Shown here in pieces: positions 34,201-45,420 of a stretch of DNA of 64,000 nucleotides. The notes under the pieces are model-generated. The model was not told the DNA's origin, searched no databases, and was given only the letters and a program-made list of their open reading frames with translations. The translations under genes and the position numbers were made by a program. Each line of letters opens with the position of its first letter. The first letter of the stretch is position 1. This DNA comes from Primulina eburnea (lineage: Eukaryota > Streptophyta > Magnoliopsida > Lamiales > Gesneriaceae): assembly GCF_022965805.1 (NCBI RefSeq), contig NC_133109.1:7231869-7295868 (forward strand). The letters are read 5' to 3'.

Positions 34201-36537
34201 CACTTGCTTTCTCCAAGGTGGAATGGCATTCAAATGAGCTACCATCTCCATCCTTTCCTCGTCCAGCTCGTCCTCCTGTTTTTCAGTAGTGAGAGTAGCC
34301 TCCAATGGCTCTTGCAATCCATCCTGCACAAAATCACAAACAAGAGAATCTAAGACATCAACGCGAAAACAACTATCATCGTGCATTGTGTGCTTGAGAG
34401 TATTAAAGACATCAAAAATAATTTCTTCTTCTCCAACTCTCAGTCTCAATTTTCCCTCGTCAACATCGATCAGTGCTTTCCCTGTAGCCAGAAATGGTCT
34501 CCCTAGGATTAAAGGCATCTCCAAATCTTCCTCCATATCAAGTACTACAAAATCTGCAGGAAAAATAAACTTATCCACTTTCACCAAGACATCTTCGATA
34601 ATCCCACGTGGATACTTGACAGATCTGTCAGCCAGCTGCAATGACATCCTAGTTGGCTTGGGTTCACCCAATCCCAGTCTCCTAAACACAAAATACGGCA
34701 TCAAATTAATACTCGCACCAAGATCACATAGAGCTTTATGAAAATTAATATCACCAATAATGCAAGGTATAGAGAAACTCCCTGGATCTTTTTGCTTAGG
34801 AGGCATCCTGTTTTGAACTAAAGCGGAGCAATTTTCAGTCAAGTTCACAGTCATATGATCTTCTAGCTTCCGCTTGTTTGCTAAGATATCTTTCAAGAAT
34901 TTTGCATAACTTGGCATATTCAGTAAAGCATCAGCAAAAGGAATGTTAATATGCAATTTTTTGAATATCTCAAGAAATTTACCAAATTGTGCATCTAACT
35001 TAGCTTTTTTCAGTGCTGCAGGAAAAGGTGGGGGGATAACAATTTTACTCGGTGCAATAGGTGTAAAAGTAGAGTTAGAAGACTTATCTCCTTGTTGTTC
35101 CACCTCATCCTCACCTTGCTTGTTCTTTTCCTCCTTAGACTCAAGTGCCTTTCCACTGCGCAATTCCACAGCTTTCACATGCTCTCTCGGGTTAGTCTCC
35201 GTGTTGCTTGGCAAAGTTCCTTGCTCCCTATTAGCAATTAACTTAGCCAATTGTCCAATTTGATTCTCTAACCCTTTTATGGATGCATCCTGATTCTGAA
35301 ATCTCGTCTCGGTTGCAGAAATAAATTTAGTCATCATTTGCTCTAAATTTGACTTCTCCTCCCTAGGCGGTTCTGGCTTGAATCCTTGGTGCATCCCATG
35401 TGGTGGACCTCTTTGTTGGCGGTTTTGGTTGTTTTGACCTCCCCACGAAAAGTTTGGGTGATTCCTCCATCCCGGATTATAGGAGTTTGAATAAGGGTCA
35501 TTTCTAGGACGGTTCTGGAATCCCACGTGTTTTGCTCCCTCAGGCACATAGAATGGATTGCCATCTTGGCAATCCTGCACGTCATGCTCACCTCCACACT
35601 TATCACAGAAAATCTCTTGCAGACGCATAGCCGATCCACTCGCACTCATCCCATCAATCTTTCTGTTCAAAGCCTCCAACTGTGCTGACACTGCAGACAA
35701 ATCAGTAACTTGATTAACTCCCGCACCTCGTTTCTGCCTATCAGAGTGAGGATGATAGCTGCTAGCAGCCATCTCCTCCAATAATTCATATCCTTCCTCA
35801 GCCGTTTTTCTCAGCAAGTTACCACAGGCAGCAGCATCTATCATGGTACGGTTAGAAGTAAGCAGACCGTAGTAAAAAGTTTGAACAACTAACCCAAGAG
35901 GTAGCTCATGGTGTGGACATCTCCTCAATAAATCCTTGTATCGCTCCCACGCCTCGTAAAGTGACTCAAGCTCATATTGAGCAAAAGTAGTAATGTCGGC
36001 TCTCAGCTTCATAGTCTTCGACGGAGGAAAGTACTTGGTCAGGAATGCCTTCGCCATATCCTCCCATGTAGTGATAGACCCTACAGGCAAACAGTTTAAC
36101 CACGCCTTAGCTTTATCTCTTAGTGAAAATGGAAATAAACGCAAACGAACAGCATCATCAGACACAGCATTAAACTTAAAAGTATCGCAAATTTCAAGAA
36201 AATCAGCTATATGAGAATTAGGGTCGTCAAGTGCACTTCCCCCAAATTGAACAGTGTTTTGAATCATCTGAATGATAGCTGGCTTGATCTCAAACTGGTT
36301 AGCTCGGATGACTGGTCTCACGATGCTTGGACGTGCTCCATCAAGAGACGGTTGTGCATAATCCATCATCGGAATGCGACGTGGTATCTCAACTTGTCTA
36401 TTGTCACGCTGTTCCTCTCCACGTTCTTGCTCGTGTCTTTCCATCTGTTCTTTGAGTCTTTGTTGTTGTCTTCGTCTGCGGAAAGTTCTTTCGATTTCAG
36501 GGTCAAATTCAAGCTCCACGTCAAGTGATCTTGGCAT
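31231..36537 (-). pseudogene. Element C gag-pol polyprotein, one in-frame stop
   Basis: One frame of 1769 codons from the ATG at 36537 (MPRSLDVELEFD). Athila-type gag is followed by a CCHC knuckle (CDKCGGEHDVQDC, about residues 309-321), protease with Cys-Asp-Leu-Gly-Ala-Ser (about 605), RT with FMDDFS (about 1050), RNase H with CDAS (about 1200), and integrase with [19 protein letters not shown] and HPQTSGQVE (about 1450-1572). The only interruption is a TGA at 32245-32247, where relatives have Trp in a Tyr-Trp-Pro motif at the start of integrase. The frame continues unchanged to 31231. No chromodomain is visible, as expected for Athila. Either this copy is dead through a single base change or the stop is read through; the first is likelier. 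Confidence 0.93.
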
Positions 36538-36639
36538 GCACCACAAGAAAAATCTGCAACACAATGAGAGTATCAAATAATAATGAAATAAATAATACTA
36601 AAGAATTTAAATGAAAAATAAAAAATTGTGAATCAACAG

Positions 36640-36657
36640 TCCCCGGCAACGGCGCCA
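36640..36657 (-). other. Primer binding site, Asp tRNA (element C)
   Basis: On the minus strand TGGCGCCGTTGCCGGGGA, six bases inside the 5' LTR end at 36664, matching the 3' end of plant tRNA-Asp as known for Athila elements. The remaining ~100 bases to the gag ATG are leader. Confidence 0.9.
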
Positions 36658-36663
36658 AAAACT

Positions 36664-38156
36664 TGATCGAGCAAAACTTGCACAGTGAATGGTCCCAAAA
36701 TTTGTTTTATAAATGAAAGCTCGATTTAAAATATCGCAAGTGCACGATAGTCAAGTTATAATAAACGTAAGTGAATACGAGTATCGATCCACAAGGACTG
36801 CGTTACAATATTCTTATTTTCACTTCAATTTCTTTAGCAACGATAGATTGAGTTGGTGATTAAACTAAAGTGAATTTAATAACTAAAATGATTAAAATGC
36901 AAGAACAAATAATCAAGAAATCAATGATTAGATTGGATGTAAATCAAATGAGAAGCGAATTTGTTGGGAATTATCAGTTCACCTACCGCTCGTGTTCAAA
37001 TAATTATACTCGACTTTTACTCGTGCATTCGACGGAATTCCCTAGACTAATTAATATACTCTGTCGAGCTATATTAATACTAATCATAAACATGCAGTAA
37101 TCAAGTATCCTCAATTATTTAACAGTTCACGATTGCATTACGTTCTATGAAATCCGCTAGCTTTCATCCGGGTGAATTATCACTATCGACACGTACCCAA
37201 TTCCGTATATCTACTAAAATGGTAAATCCGTGGTCTATGCTATTCGATCCTATTGTCAATTATTCTATCGAAATCATTAACAACATGAAATAATCAAAGG
37301 AAGTTAGCTAGACTTCAATTGAAATAAGAAAGCGCAAAAGCATAAACAAATCACTCATAAAAACGTCGATAAATAATGTTAAACCACGAGTACGGGGTAG
37401 GATCCCCTCAAATCCCAACAAATATAGAGTTTAGCCAACCAAATTCATACTAAAAATCAACAATCTATGCAAGAGAATAAAATACTGCATAATAAAATAC
37501 TAAATATGACGATGGAAGATGGCTGCGACGCTTGGAATTCTCGAGTTCTTCGAAAGTCTTCCTTACTCCTAGCCTTCTCTCCCAGAAAAATTGATGAAAA
37601 TATGATGAATCCTCCTCTAAGAGGCGCCCAATCTCGTGTATTAGGTCAGTGGTCTTGGATAGAGTCCATGAAAATAGAAACAAATCTCGCAGAATCTTGC
37701 TGGATCGCGTGACTCGCTAGGGCGGTAGGTTTTGACCTCTGGGGCGAGTGACTCTCGAATAAAAATCTTTAGCCTTCTCTCTAGTCTCGCTGGGGCGGCC
37801 ACTTTTGACCCCCCGAGCGAGAGATCTTCTGTTAAATTCTCTTGTCCAGGCTAGCAGTCTCGCTGGGGCGGTCAGTTTTGACCGCCCTAGCGAGAGGTCT
37901 TCTGTTCGAAATCCTCGGTAAGACTAGAATGCTCGCTGGGGCGGTCAGTTTTGACCGCCCTAGCGAGGCTTCTTCGTTGTTGTGCCCATTTTCTGCCATA
38001 TTTGGTTCCATTCCTACAAAATACCACAAAACACACGAGATCAGTCATATGCTAAATAATGCAAACAAAATGCAAGAATAAACTAGAACAACCTAATATG
38101 ATGTATGAATGCGACTCGAAACCAACACTAAAAACACGTAAAAACGAGTCCTATCA
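36664..38156 (-). repeat. Element C 5' LTR (right copy on plus strand)
   Basis: 1493 bp. By eye it differs from the 26616-28108 copy at about four positions (in the 'AAATCTAGCAG/AAATCTCGCAG' stretch, in hairpin one, near 37984, and near 38144). The hairpin array is at 37713-37967. Confidence 0.95.
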
Positions 38157-38722
38157 GCCGAAGTCTAGGAATAAGACGTACCGTCACCCCGATTGGGAGG
38201 GTAGGTGATAGATCGTCTTATTCACACCGGGATCCCTAGAGTTCTAGTCGAGTCGAGTCCAGACATGGTTTGATTCGCATTGCATTGCATGTTTATATGG
38301 ATGACATTCATTATAGCATGTTTCATGTTTAGCTTGATATATGCATGTCTACATGTTTATACTGGGATTTGTTCTCACCGGAGTTTCCGGCTGTTGTTAT
38401 GTCTGTATGTGTGCATAACAACAGGTGGGGCAGGATCTGGGTCGAGACAGAGACGAGATTGATATAGCGTGGAGACTACGGGCGCAGCAGAGGACTAGTG
38501 GTTTTTAGTAGACTTGGACTATTTGTATTTGCTTTATTGTATTAAACACTAGTTGAATGAATGTACTAGAACAAGATATGTTTGTATGTTGTAATATAAA
38601 TAAAGAACTTGTGCTTATGTACATACATTAGAATTGATGTTGTAAAGCAAAAATTTGACCCACTTTTCATATTAATGATCTATTTAATCCCAAAGAACAG
38701 AGTTAGAGCCCGGGTCCCCACA
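38157..38722 (+). repeat. Right LTR of copy B2, right part
   Basis: Resumes with the duplicated GCCGA and runs to GGGTCCCCACA. Adding the left part and counting GCCGA once gives 1786 bp, matching the 1785-bp LTR at 18814. No primer site follows; the sequence joins directly to the interior of LTR E. Confidence 0.92.
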
Positions 38723-40618
38723 GAACCTCTGGCGCCGAGTGGTAGAAAAGAACCGCCCGAGCGCCAATGAATCACAAGAAGAGATTCAGACAGAACTTGT
38801 GGCGCCCGAGCGGTAGAAAGTTACAGCCCGAGCGCCAATGGATAACAAGCTAACATCCGGACAGAAAGTGCCGCGCCCGAACGGTACTTTCTTACCGCAC
38901 GAGCGCGAGACGTGGAATAGGTGAGATGAGACACTTGCCTTCTTGCATGCATCATATATGTGTATATATATACATATGTATGCTTCAAAAATTCCTCAGA
39001 AAAAAAAGTAAAGAATCGTAGTGAAAAGCTTCTGGAGAAGAGTGAAAAATCCTTATGCCTTTTGTGAGAAATCCGCCCTTCTGATTTTGAATCCAACTTC
39101 AGTACTGAGTTCCTATCGACGCAGGCTACAACTGGACGTAAGTTTTGTTACGTTTAGACATGATTCAAAATTATGATATTTTCAGAATTGAATATGAATC
39201 AGATATGATGTTTCTGCTATAGTAGACATTGTATAATTGAAGCCAGATTAAAGAACAGATTGTTTATGTAATTGTTATGATTTTTGGAGTTGATTTGACT
39301 GAGATTCGATATCAAATTTGTGTTATCATTGAGATTATGAGTTATACCGGTATTGATTATGAATTCTGGTATTATATCTGTGATGTTCAGATTGACGGGG
39401 TTATTCAGATTGTATTGTTATGCCGTCGAAACGTCAGTTGATTTAGATTGATCAGACTTGATATTGATTGAGATTGCATTGTTATGTCATTGACATTGAT
39501 CAGATTATGTATTGAGTTGAGTATTAATCAGAACAAATTCTGAACTGAGATATATACTGATATTGTATCTATGTGATTGTCATTGCCAGATTGGGTATGG
39601 ACAGATCAGAATGCATGACTTCGTCTTCGTGAGACCGAGAAGACAAAGGTGTAAATAAATGTTGATTCGGAATTGCACAACTCGAGTTAGGTTTGACTTG
39701 AGTTTCCCTAAATCACATACTTTATTTTATTGCATTGATATTTGCAGATTATCATATTGATATGTTTAGTCTATTGAATGATAGCAGAGCCAGAGTTGAG
39801 TCTAGGGCAGATCAGCCTAGCTAGGGCAGAAACGCCAAGTCTTGGACAGAACTGCTAAGACTCTAGACTTGTGGTATATCGATGAGCTTAGATGTAGATC
39901 GACTTCTATTGTAGACACTCGTATAGCATGCCCAAGTCTAAGTCTTTGTCAGAACTGCTCAGACCCTAGACTTACGGTGTATCGATGAGCTTAGATGTAT
40001 ATCGACGTCTATTGTAGACACTCGATACAGCATACCAAAAGTCTAACTTAGAACGGGATCCCTAGATTAGAATGAGAGATGAGTCGAGTCTTAGATACTG
40101 AGACTAGAGTTAGATTTACAGATCCGTATTAATTTGTGTTTCGTAGATTACGATTCATGTTTATTTACAGACTGGTATTGATACATGTTGTTTGATTATG
40201 CTACATGTGATAAGATATAATTCATGCTTTTATGTTAATTCAGTTAACTGCATGTATACATTGTTTATACTGGGATATTTATATCTCACCGGAGTTATCC
40301 GGCTGTTGTCTTGTTTTGTATGTGTGCATGACAATAGGTGGGGCAGGATCGGGGTCCAGAAGAAGATGAGAGATCAAGATTAGAGTGGTGATTCCGGACT
40401 TGGATATAGATAGGTTTCATTTCTTGATTGTAGTAGTTAAACCTTAGTTGAACTAGATGCATGTTGTACAGGATTTGTATTATTATACTGGTTTGTATAA
40501 TAGCATGATTCCATTACCTTCCGCATTTTAAAAGAAAAATTTTTAGACCTTGTTTATCTTAACTGATAATTAAACCCCAAAGAGTATTAAGAAGATTATT
40601 AGCGTCCGGGTCCCCACA
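38723..40618 (+). repeat. LTR E, diverged relative of LTR B, 5'-truncated
   Basis: Begins at the CAGAA box of hairpin unit one and lacks roughly the first 130 bases of the LTR. It keeps landmarks of LTR B: three hairpin units (38730, 38800, 38869), the 'GACGTAAGTTTT' stretch, 'ACTGGGATAT..CTCACCGGAGTT', 'GGTGGGGCAGGATC', and the CGGGTCCCCACA end. A 102-bp duplication at 39838-40041 is absent from LTR B. It is followed by GTTAA, matching the left edge of the chain. The 30-base palindrome of unit three is conserved in position (38863-38892) with a changed interior. Confidence 0.85.
39838..40041 (+). repeat. 102-bp tandem duplication in LTR E
   Basis: Two copies start at 39838 and 39940 with AAGTCTTGGACAGAACTGCT and AAGTCTTTGTCAGAACTGCT, and both contain ATCGATGAGCTTAGATGTA and CTATTGTAGACACTCG. 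A related single stretch occurs in LTR B near 19970-20020. Confidence 0.85.
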
Positions 40619-40623
40619 GTTAA

Positions 40624-41116
40624 TGTATGGTATAATTCTGTCAAAAGCATCCAATGTATAAATTTTATCTTACAAAATTTATCTACTCAAAAATTGAATT
40701 CTGAAATGACTCCTCTTTTTAGCACCATATATGAGTTGAATCATTCCAAGATGTAATGTTCGTTTAAAATTTAGATTTTTTTCGTTGTTATGAACTACCT
40801 ACATATGGAAACAACGAGAACAACAGATATTAAGTTTGAAATATGTTTTTCATGATCGAGAAGTAAAAAATATTATTCTTATATTTGTACAAAATTTTAA
40901 TTATTACGTATTACTAATGTGATAATTTTCTTCTATATTATAAAGTTCATGTATATATGATAGTGTAAAATGTCCCGTAATGAAAATTATTAAATCAATT
41001 CTAAAAAAAGTAAACATCTTATTAGACGATACATTATAAAATTTATCGACATTGTTTTAAAATACACATAGTAAATGTTAATAAAATAACTTTTTTGATT
41101 TATATATAATTTACTT
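40624..41116. other. AT-rich host DNA
   Basis: About 490 bp with no gene, repeat or motif I can support. It lies between the chain's right target duplication and the NLR fragment. Confidence 0.6.
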
Positions 41117-41701
41117 ATGATTAGCATTCGCGGTCAAATAGCAGCCCTGGCACGCTGCAGGGGCCTGGAAAGACTGTGTAATCTTAGAAAACTGAAGCTT
41201 TGTAATGATGTAAGATTTGGTTCAACTTCAGAAGCCCTGGCGCCTCGCCTACCTCCACCGGACGCATTTCCGCCAAAGCTAAAGAGCCTCACATTATCCG
41301 CTACTAATTTGGAATGGGATCATATGTCTACATTGTGTATGTTAAATTATCTTGAGGTACTCAAGCTGAAAGACAAAGCATTTGTGGGAGTGTTTTGTAA
41401 TGCATCTGGTGTTTGCTTTCGAAAACTTGAAGTCTTGTACATCGAACGCTTGGAGTTAGTTCCCTGGAAAGCTTCGAATCAGAATTTTCCGGTGCTTGGG
41501 AGTCTTGTACTCAAAAACTGCGAAAAACTTCAAGAAATTCCACTAGACCTGCACAAAAGCCTCCACAGTTTGGTTTTGAAGCGCTGCAAAGATGCTGTCG
41601 ATTCTGCCAGGGAAATCGAACGTGCCAAAAAGCAGGACCAAGCTCATGAAAATGCGGAAACGAGTGGATTCAAGCTGGGTATTGCTCCTGGCGATGAATG
41701 A
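41117..41701 (+). pseudogene. NLR fragment: carboxy-terminal leucine-rich repeats (R1-like)
   Basis: A 194-codon open frame resembling the end of late-blight R1-type coiled-coil NLR immune receptors. It contains the sequence style FPPKLKSLTLSATNLEWDHM, then LEVLKLKDKAF, FRKLEVLYIERLELVPW, FPVLGSLVLKNCEKLQEIP, and a charged Lys/Glu tail before a TGA at 41699. About five leucine-rich repeats are present. The coiled coil, NB-ARC domain and first repeats are absent, and the upstream 490 bp is AT-rich without NLR sequence, so this is a 5'-truncated remnant or a last exon cut off from its gene. In intact proteins this region recognises pathogen effectors or holds the receptor inactive. The hAT element sits 160 bp downstream. 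Confidence 0.75.
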
Positions 41702-42152
41702 TCACTGATTCATCATAGATCGATTCTTGATAGCTGGTAAACGAAATTTCTTTCATGCGCGGGTTAGAAATCCAACACAACAAAGAACAAGAGTATCATT
41801 TTAATTATATTATTACTAAGTATGTTTTAAGAACAAATCTATTATTTAATATGTTTCGATACAGACCCGGCTCTAGGGGTAGCGCCCTAGGCCTCTCTTT
41901 TTGTTAGGGCCTCTAATATAATTAGGGCTTTAGTTTTTTAAATTTGAAAGTGGACTTAATCAATAAGAACATCAAGCCCGAAAAAAAAACTCATATAACT
42001 TAATATTCTGAAATTTCATTGTTTCATCTCATCTTCTTCACAGTTACCATCATCGATCATTCTCTTCACTTTGCCCAAAGTTCTAACCCTAACTTTTATA
42101 TCAAATAAAATGGAAAATCTACACTATTAAACGAGAAATCTAGCGCTTGCAG

Positions 42153-42567
42153 GTATGAAATCTCACTTTATATTTCTATTCTAAATTTCTAATATAACAT
42201 TCCTCTTTTTTTTAATAGATTAGATCATTTGCTGATTTTCTTGTCTGATTTTTGTTTATTCATATAGTAGTTATCGTGGTTACATTGTTTACCATTAAAT
42301 TATTTTTGTTTTGTTTGGATTCGTTGGATTTTTCGTACTTTATTTGTTAATCCAGAAGAGAAGTTGGCCTTTCTCATTGCTAGTTATTCAGGACTCAGGA
42401 GCAATGACTTCTAAAGTGTGTCCATTAAAAAATCTCTTAATTGCTCTCTGTGTAAAATATTAGTAAAACTGTAAAAGAAATAATAACCAGGAAAAGTAAA
42501 AGAATATTTTGGCATTATCATTTATATTTGTTAGTATTTAACTTATACTTTGTATTTATTTTTCCAG
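42153..42567 (+). other. Putative 5'-UTR intron of the hAT transposase gene
   Basis: CAG|GTATGA at 42153 and a T-rich tract ending TTTTTCCAG at 42567, 16 bases before the transposase ATG. Typical splice-site form and AT-rich interior; predicted from sequence only. Confidence 0.45.
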
Positions 42568-42583
42568 ATTTGCATTGTGAATT

Positions 42584-45206
42584 ATGACGGGAAAAAGAAA
42601 ATTTGAATCTGGAAGTTCAAAGAGGAAAAAGAAAGAAAGACAAGAGATTCTTACAAAATCCCTCACTGGGTCCATGGAAAGGTACATAAAACCTGTTGTT
42701 TCCGTAGTTGAAGATTTGGATACTGTTACAAATTTGGATTTGAATGATGTTGTCGTGGGTACTGATCCAAACTTTACTGATAGTGTCAATGATCAAAATT
42801 TGAATCCTGAGAATGTAGTCGCTGTTCAAATTTTGACTGAGAATATACTTTTGGATAATGGGATTCAAGTAAATAATAATCGGGAAGAGACTGGAATTGA
42901 AAAAAATAATAATGGAATGGAGGATGTAAATGATATTGGAAATTTGAATGAAAATATAGATGTGAACGGTGAAGAATTAGATGATTTGTTCGATCCGGGA
43001 AATTGGGAGAATAATATGCCTCAAAGAAAGATTGATGTGTTAAAAGAGAGAGGTCCAAAAAGAGTTATGGATATCGCGTATCCGGTTAATGACGATGGTA
43101 GAAGCTTCAATGATAAACATTATAGTCGATATTTATCGAATGGAGAAAAACTTGATAGATCATGGCTAGTGTACTCTCAGAAGAAGGATAAAGTGTTTTG
43201 TTTTTGTTGTGTGTTATTCAAAAGAGATAAAGTTGTATCAAGTTCTTTAACAACAACAACTAAAGGTTATGGTGATTGGAAAAATATTCACGTGAGACTT
43301 AGTGATCATGAAAGAAGTACTGATCATATTAATAGCTTAACGAATTGGATGGAGGCGGAAACAAGGTTGAGGAAAAAACTAACAATTGATTCTTCTAATC
43401 AAAAAGTCGTTGAGAAAGAAAAAAGATTTTGGAGAGATGTTTTTAAGAGAATTATAAGCGTTGTAAAAACTCTTGCTAGCAGTAATTTGGCTTTTCGTGG
43501 AAGTAATGAAAAACTTGATGATCATAATAGTGGAAATTTTCTAAGTATAATTCGGATGATTGCTGCTTTTGATCCGATCATGGAAGAGCACCTTCGATGC
43601 ATCCGAAGAAAGGAGATCCGTCGTGTCCATTATCTTGGCCATAATATTCAGAATGAATTAATACTTTTGTTGGCAAAAGAGATTAAGAATAAGATCCTTG
43701 AAATAATTAAAGGGGAAAAATATTTCTCTGTAATTCTTGATTGTACTCCAGACATTAGTCATGAAGAACAAATGTCTCTTATATTGAGATGTGTTGATGT
43801 TTCCAAGACACCCATAACAGTGGAGGAGTTTTTTATTCAATTTTTGAAAGTTGTTGAAACATCAGGAGATGCACTTTACAATGAGCTTAAATTTGTTTTG
43901 GGAATATTGGAACTAGATTTTAATGACATGAGAGGACAGGGATAATGGTTCAAATATGAAAGGACAATATAAAGGAGTAAGCAGTAGAGTACTTAAAGAG
44001 TATCCTAGGGCATTTTACACTCCATGTGGTTGTCATTCTCTTAACCTTGCCCTTTGTGATATGGCCATGAGTTGTGTTCAAGCTAAATCATTTTTTGGAG
44101 TGATACAAAGAATATATAAATTATTCTCCGGTTCAACAAAACGGTGGGAGGTCCTTAAATCTTTTGTAAAAGGTCGCAATAGAGAAGGACTTACATTAAA
44201 ATCATGGTCAGATACACGTTGGGAAAGCCGTCTTGATAGCGTAAAAGCTGTAAGATTTCAAGCTCCTCAAATAAGAGATGCATTATTGCATCTAGTTGAA
44301 CACAATGGTGATGCAACAACAGTGAGTGATGCGGGGTCTTTAGCAAATTTTGAACTTCGAAGCTTTGAATTTTTTGTGGGCATGGTAATATGGTTTGAAG
44401 TATTGCATAAAGTAAATAAAATCAGCAAGATTCTCCAAAGAAAGGATATGGTTATTGGTGAGGGTATTAATCTCTTAAAAGGTTTGATTATCTTTTTGGA
44501 AGAATACAGAAATACTGGTTTTGAAGCCGCGAAGAGTGAAGCTGAAAAGATTGCTTTAGAAATGGAGGTTGAACCCATATTTCGTGAAACTCGTATTCGT
44601 CATAAAAAAAGATTTTTTGATGAAAATGCTCGAGATGAACCAATACAAGGAGCTGAAGAATATTTTCGAGTAAATTATTTTTTGCAGATGATTGATAATG
44701 CTATTTCTTCACTCAAGACAAGGTTTGAGCAGTTTCAGAAATATGAAGAGACTTTTGGATTCTTATTTAACTTGAACAAGTTGAAAGACGCAGATGATGA
44801 GAGTTTGAACAATTCATGTGCTGCACTTGAAGATTTTTTGAAACATGAGGATGATTCTGATATTAATGCACTTGAACTATTTTCTGAATTGCAGTTACTC
44901 AGAAAAGCATTACTGGATTGGATTACCAAACCACTTGAAGTCTTGGAGTATGTCAAAAGTTTGCATCATGGGTTTCCTAATGCTTGGATAGCTTATAGAA
45001 TATTATTAACCATTCCGGTTACAGTAGCTTCTGCCGAAAGAAGTTTCTCAAAGCTGAAGTTGATAAAGAACTATCTTCGATCAACTATGTCTCAAGATAG
45101 ATTGAATGGTTTGGCCATATTGTCTATTGAGAAAAAGATGGTAGCTAAGCTTGATTACGATAATTTAGTCGACAATTTTGCGCAACAAAAAGCGCGGAGA
45201 ATATGA
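42584..45206 (+). pseudogene. hAT transposase (TTF zinc finger / DUF4371 type), one frameshift
   Basis: The enzyme would cut and reinsert the hAT element. Start: the ATG at 42584, with a basic nuclear-localisation-like opening (MTGKRKFESGSSKRKKKER). A TTF-type zinc-binding region follows at about residues 198-250 (WLVYSQKKDKVFCFCC), then the DUF4371 core, and in the second part the carboxy-terminal hAT dimerisation domain (TVASAERSFSKLKLIKNYLRS). The frame ends at 43945 inside a GQG..DNG motif and resumes at 43956 in another frame. Relatives read GQGYDNG here, and the DNA fits loss of about five bases in GGATA...TAATGG. No other break is seen, so the copy was disabled recently or by this one event. 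Confidence 0.9.
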
Positions 45207-45420
45207 ACATTTTGTTATTTGATTTTGTTTATATATGTCATTTCCTATAATTAAATAAATTTATGTAGCATATTAGATACTGTTGATTAATTATATGCAT
45301 TTAATCATCAGTTTTTATGTGATATTTGTATATTTAATTTTAAAAAAAAATTATATAAAACATTCACCTAAAAAAATAGCCTAGGGCCTCCAAATTTCTG
45401 AAGACGGCCCTGTTTCGATA

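Larger units (their letters stand above)
26616..38156 (-). mobile_element. Element C: young Athila-type Ty3/gypsy retrotransposon
   Basis: Complete 11,541-bp element on the minus strand, inserted in the B2 right LTR with an exact 5-bp target duplication GCCGA (26611-26615 and 38157-38161). In its own direction: 5' LTR (38156-36664), Asp-tRNA primer site, gag-pol, third ORF, polypurine tract, 3' LTR (28108-26616). Gag, RT and primer type are Athila-like. Both LTRs are 1493 bp and differ at about four positions by eye, so the insertion is recent; at a commonly used plant rate of 1.3e-8 per site per year that is on the order of 0.1 million years. Confidence 0.95.
15388..40618 (+). mobile_element. 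Chained B/E retrotransposon array with nested Athila element
   Basis: The outer edges are an LTR start (TATAATGCCCGAG, 15388) and an LTR end (GGGTCCCCACA, 40618). They are flanked by identical 5-mers GTTAA at 15383-15387 and 40619-40623, as for one original insertion. Inside, the order is LTR stub, pol of copy B1, complete LTR, gag-pol of copy B2, complete LTR (split by element C), then a diverged LTR (E) lacking its first ~130 bp. Neighbouring copies share LTRs, which indicates tandem arrays made by recombination rather than separate insertions. All B coding parts are Tekay/Del-type chromovirus on the plus strand. Confidence 0.85.
41862..45412 (+). mobile_element. hAT DNA transposon, near-complete
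   Basis: 3551 bp bounded by CAGACCCGGCTCTAGGGG on the left and, reading inward from the right, CAGGGCCGTCTTCAGAAA, imperfect terminal inverted repeats. It is flanked by an exact 8-bp target duplication TTTCGATA (41854-41861 and 45413-45420), the hAT hallmark. Both ends also carry subterminal GGCCCTAGGC/GCCTAGGGCC copies. It encodes one transposase on the plus strand. Confidence 0.95.

Noticed and set aside
18814..38722. Copy B2 as an independent nested insertion
   Set aside because: No target duplication flanks it: GAGAAA precedes and GAACC follows. Its left LTR is also the right LTR of B1.
43956..45206. A separate gene for the second half of the hAT transposase
   Set aside because: It continues the same domain order after a short frameshift and lacks its own upstream region.
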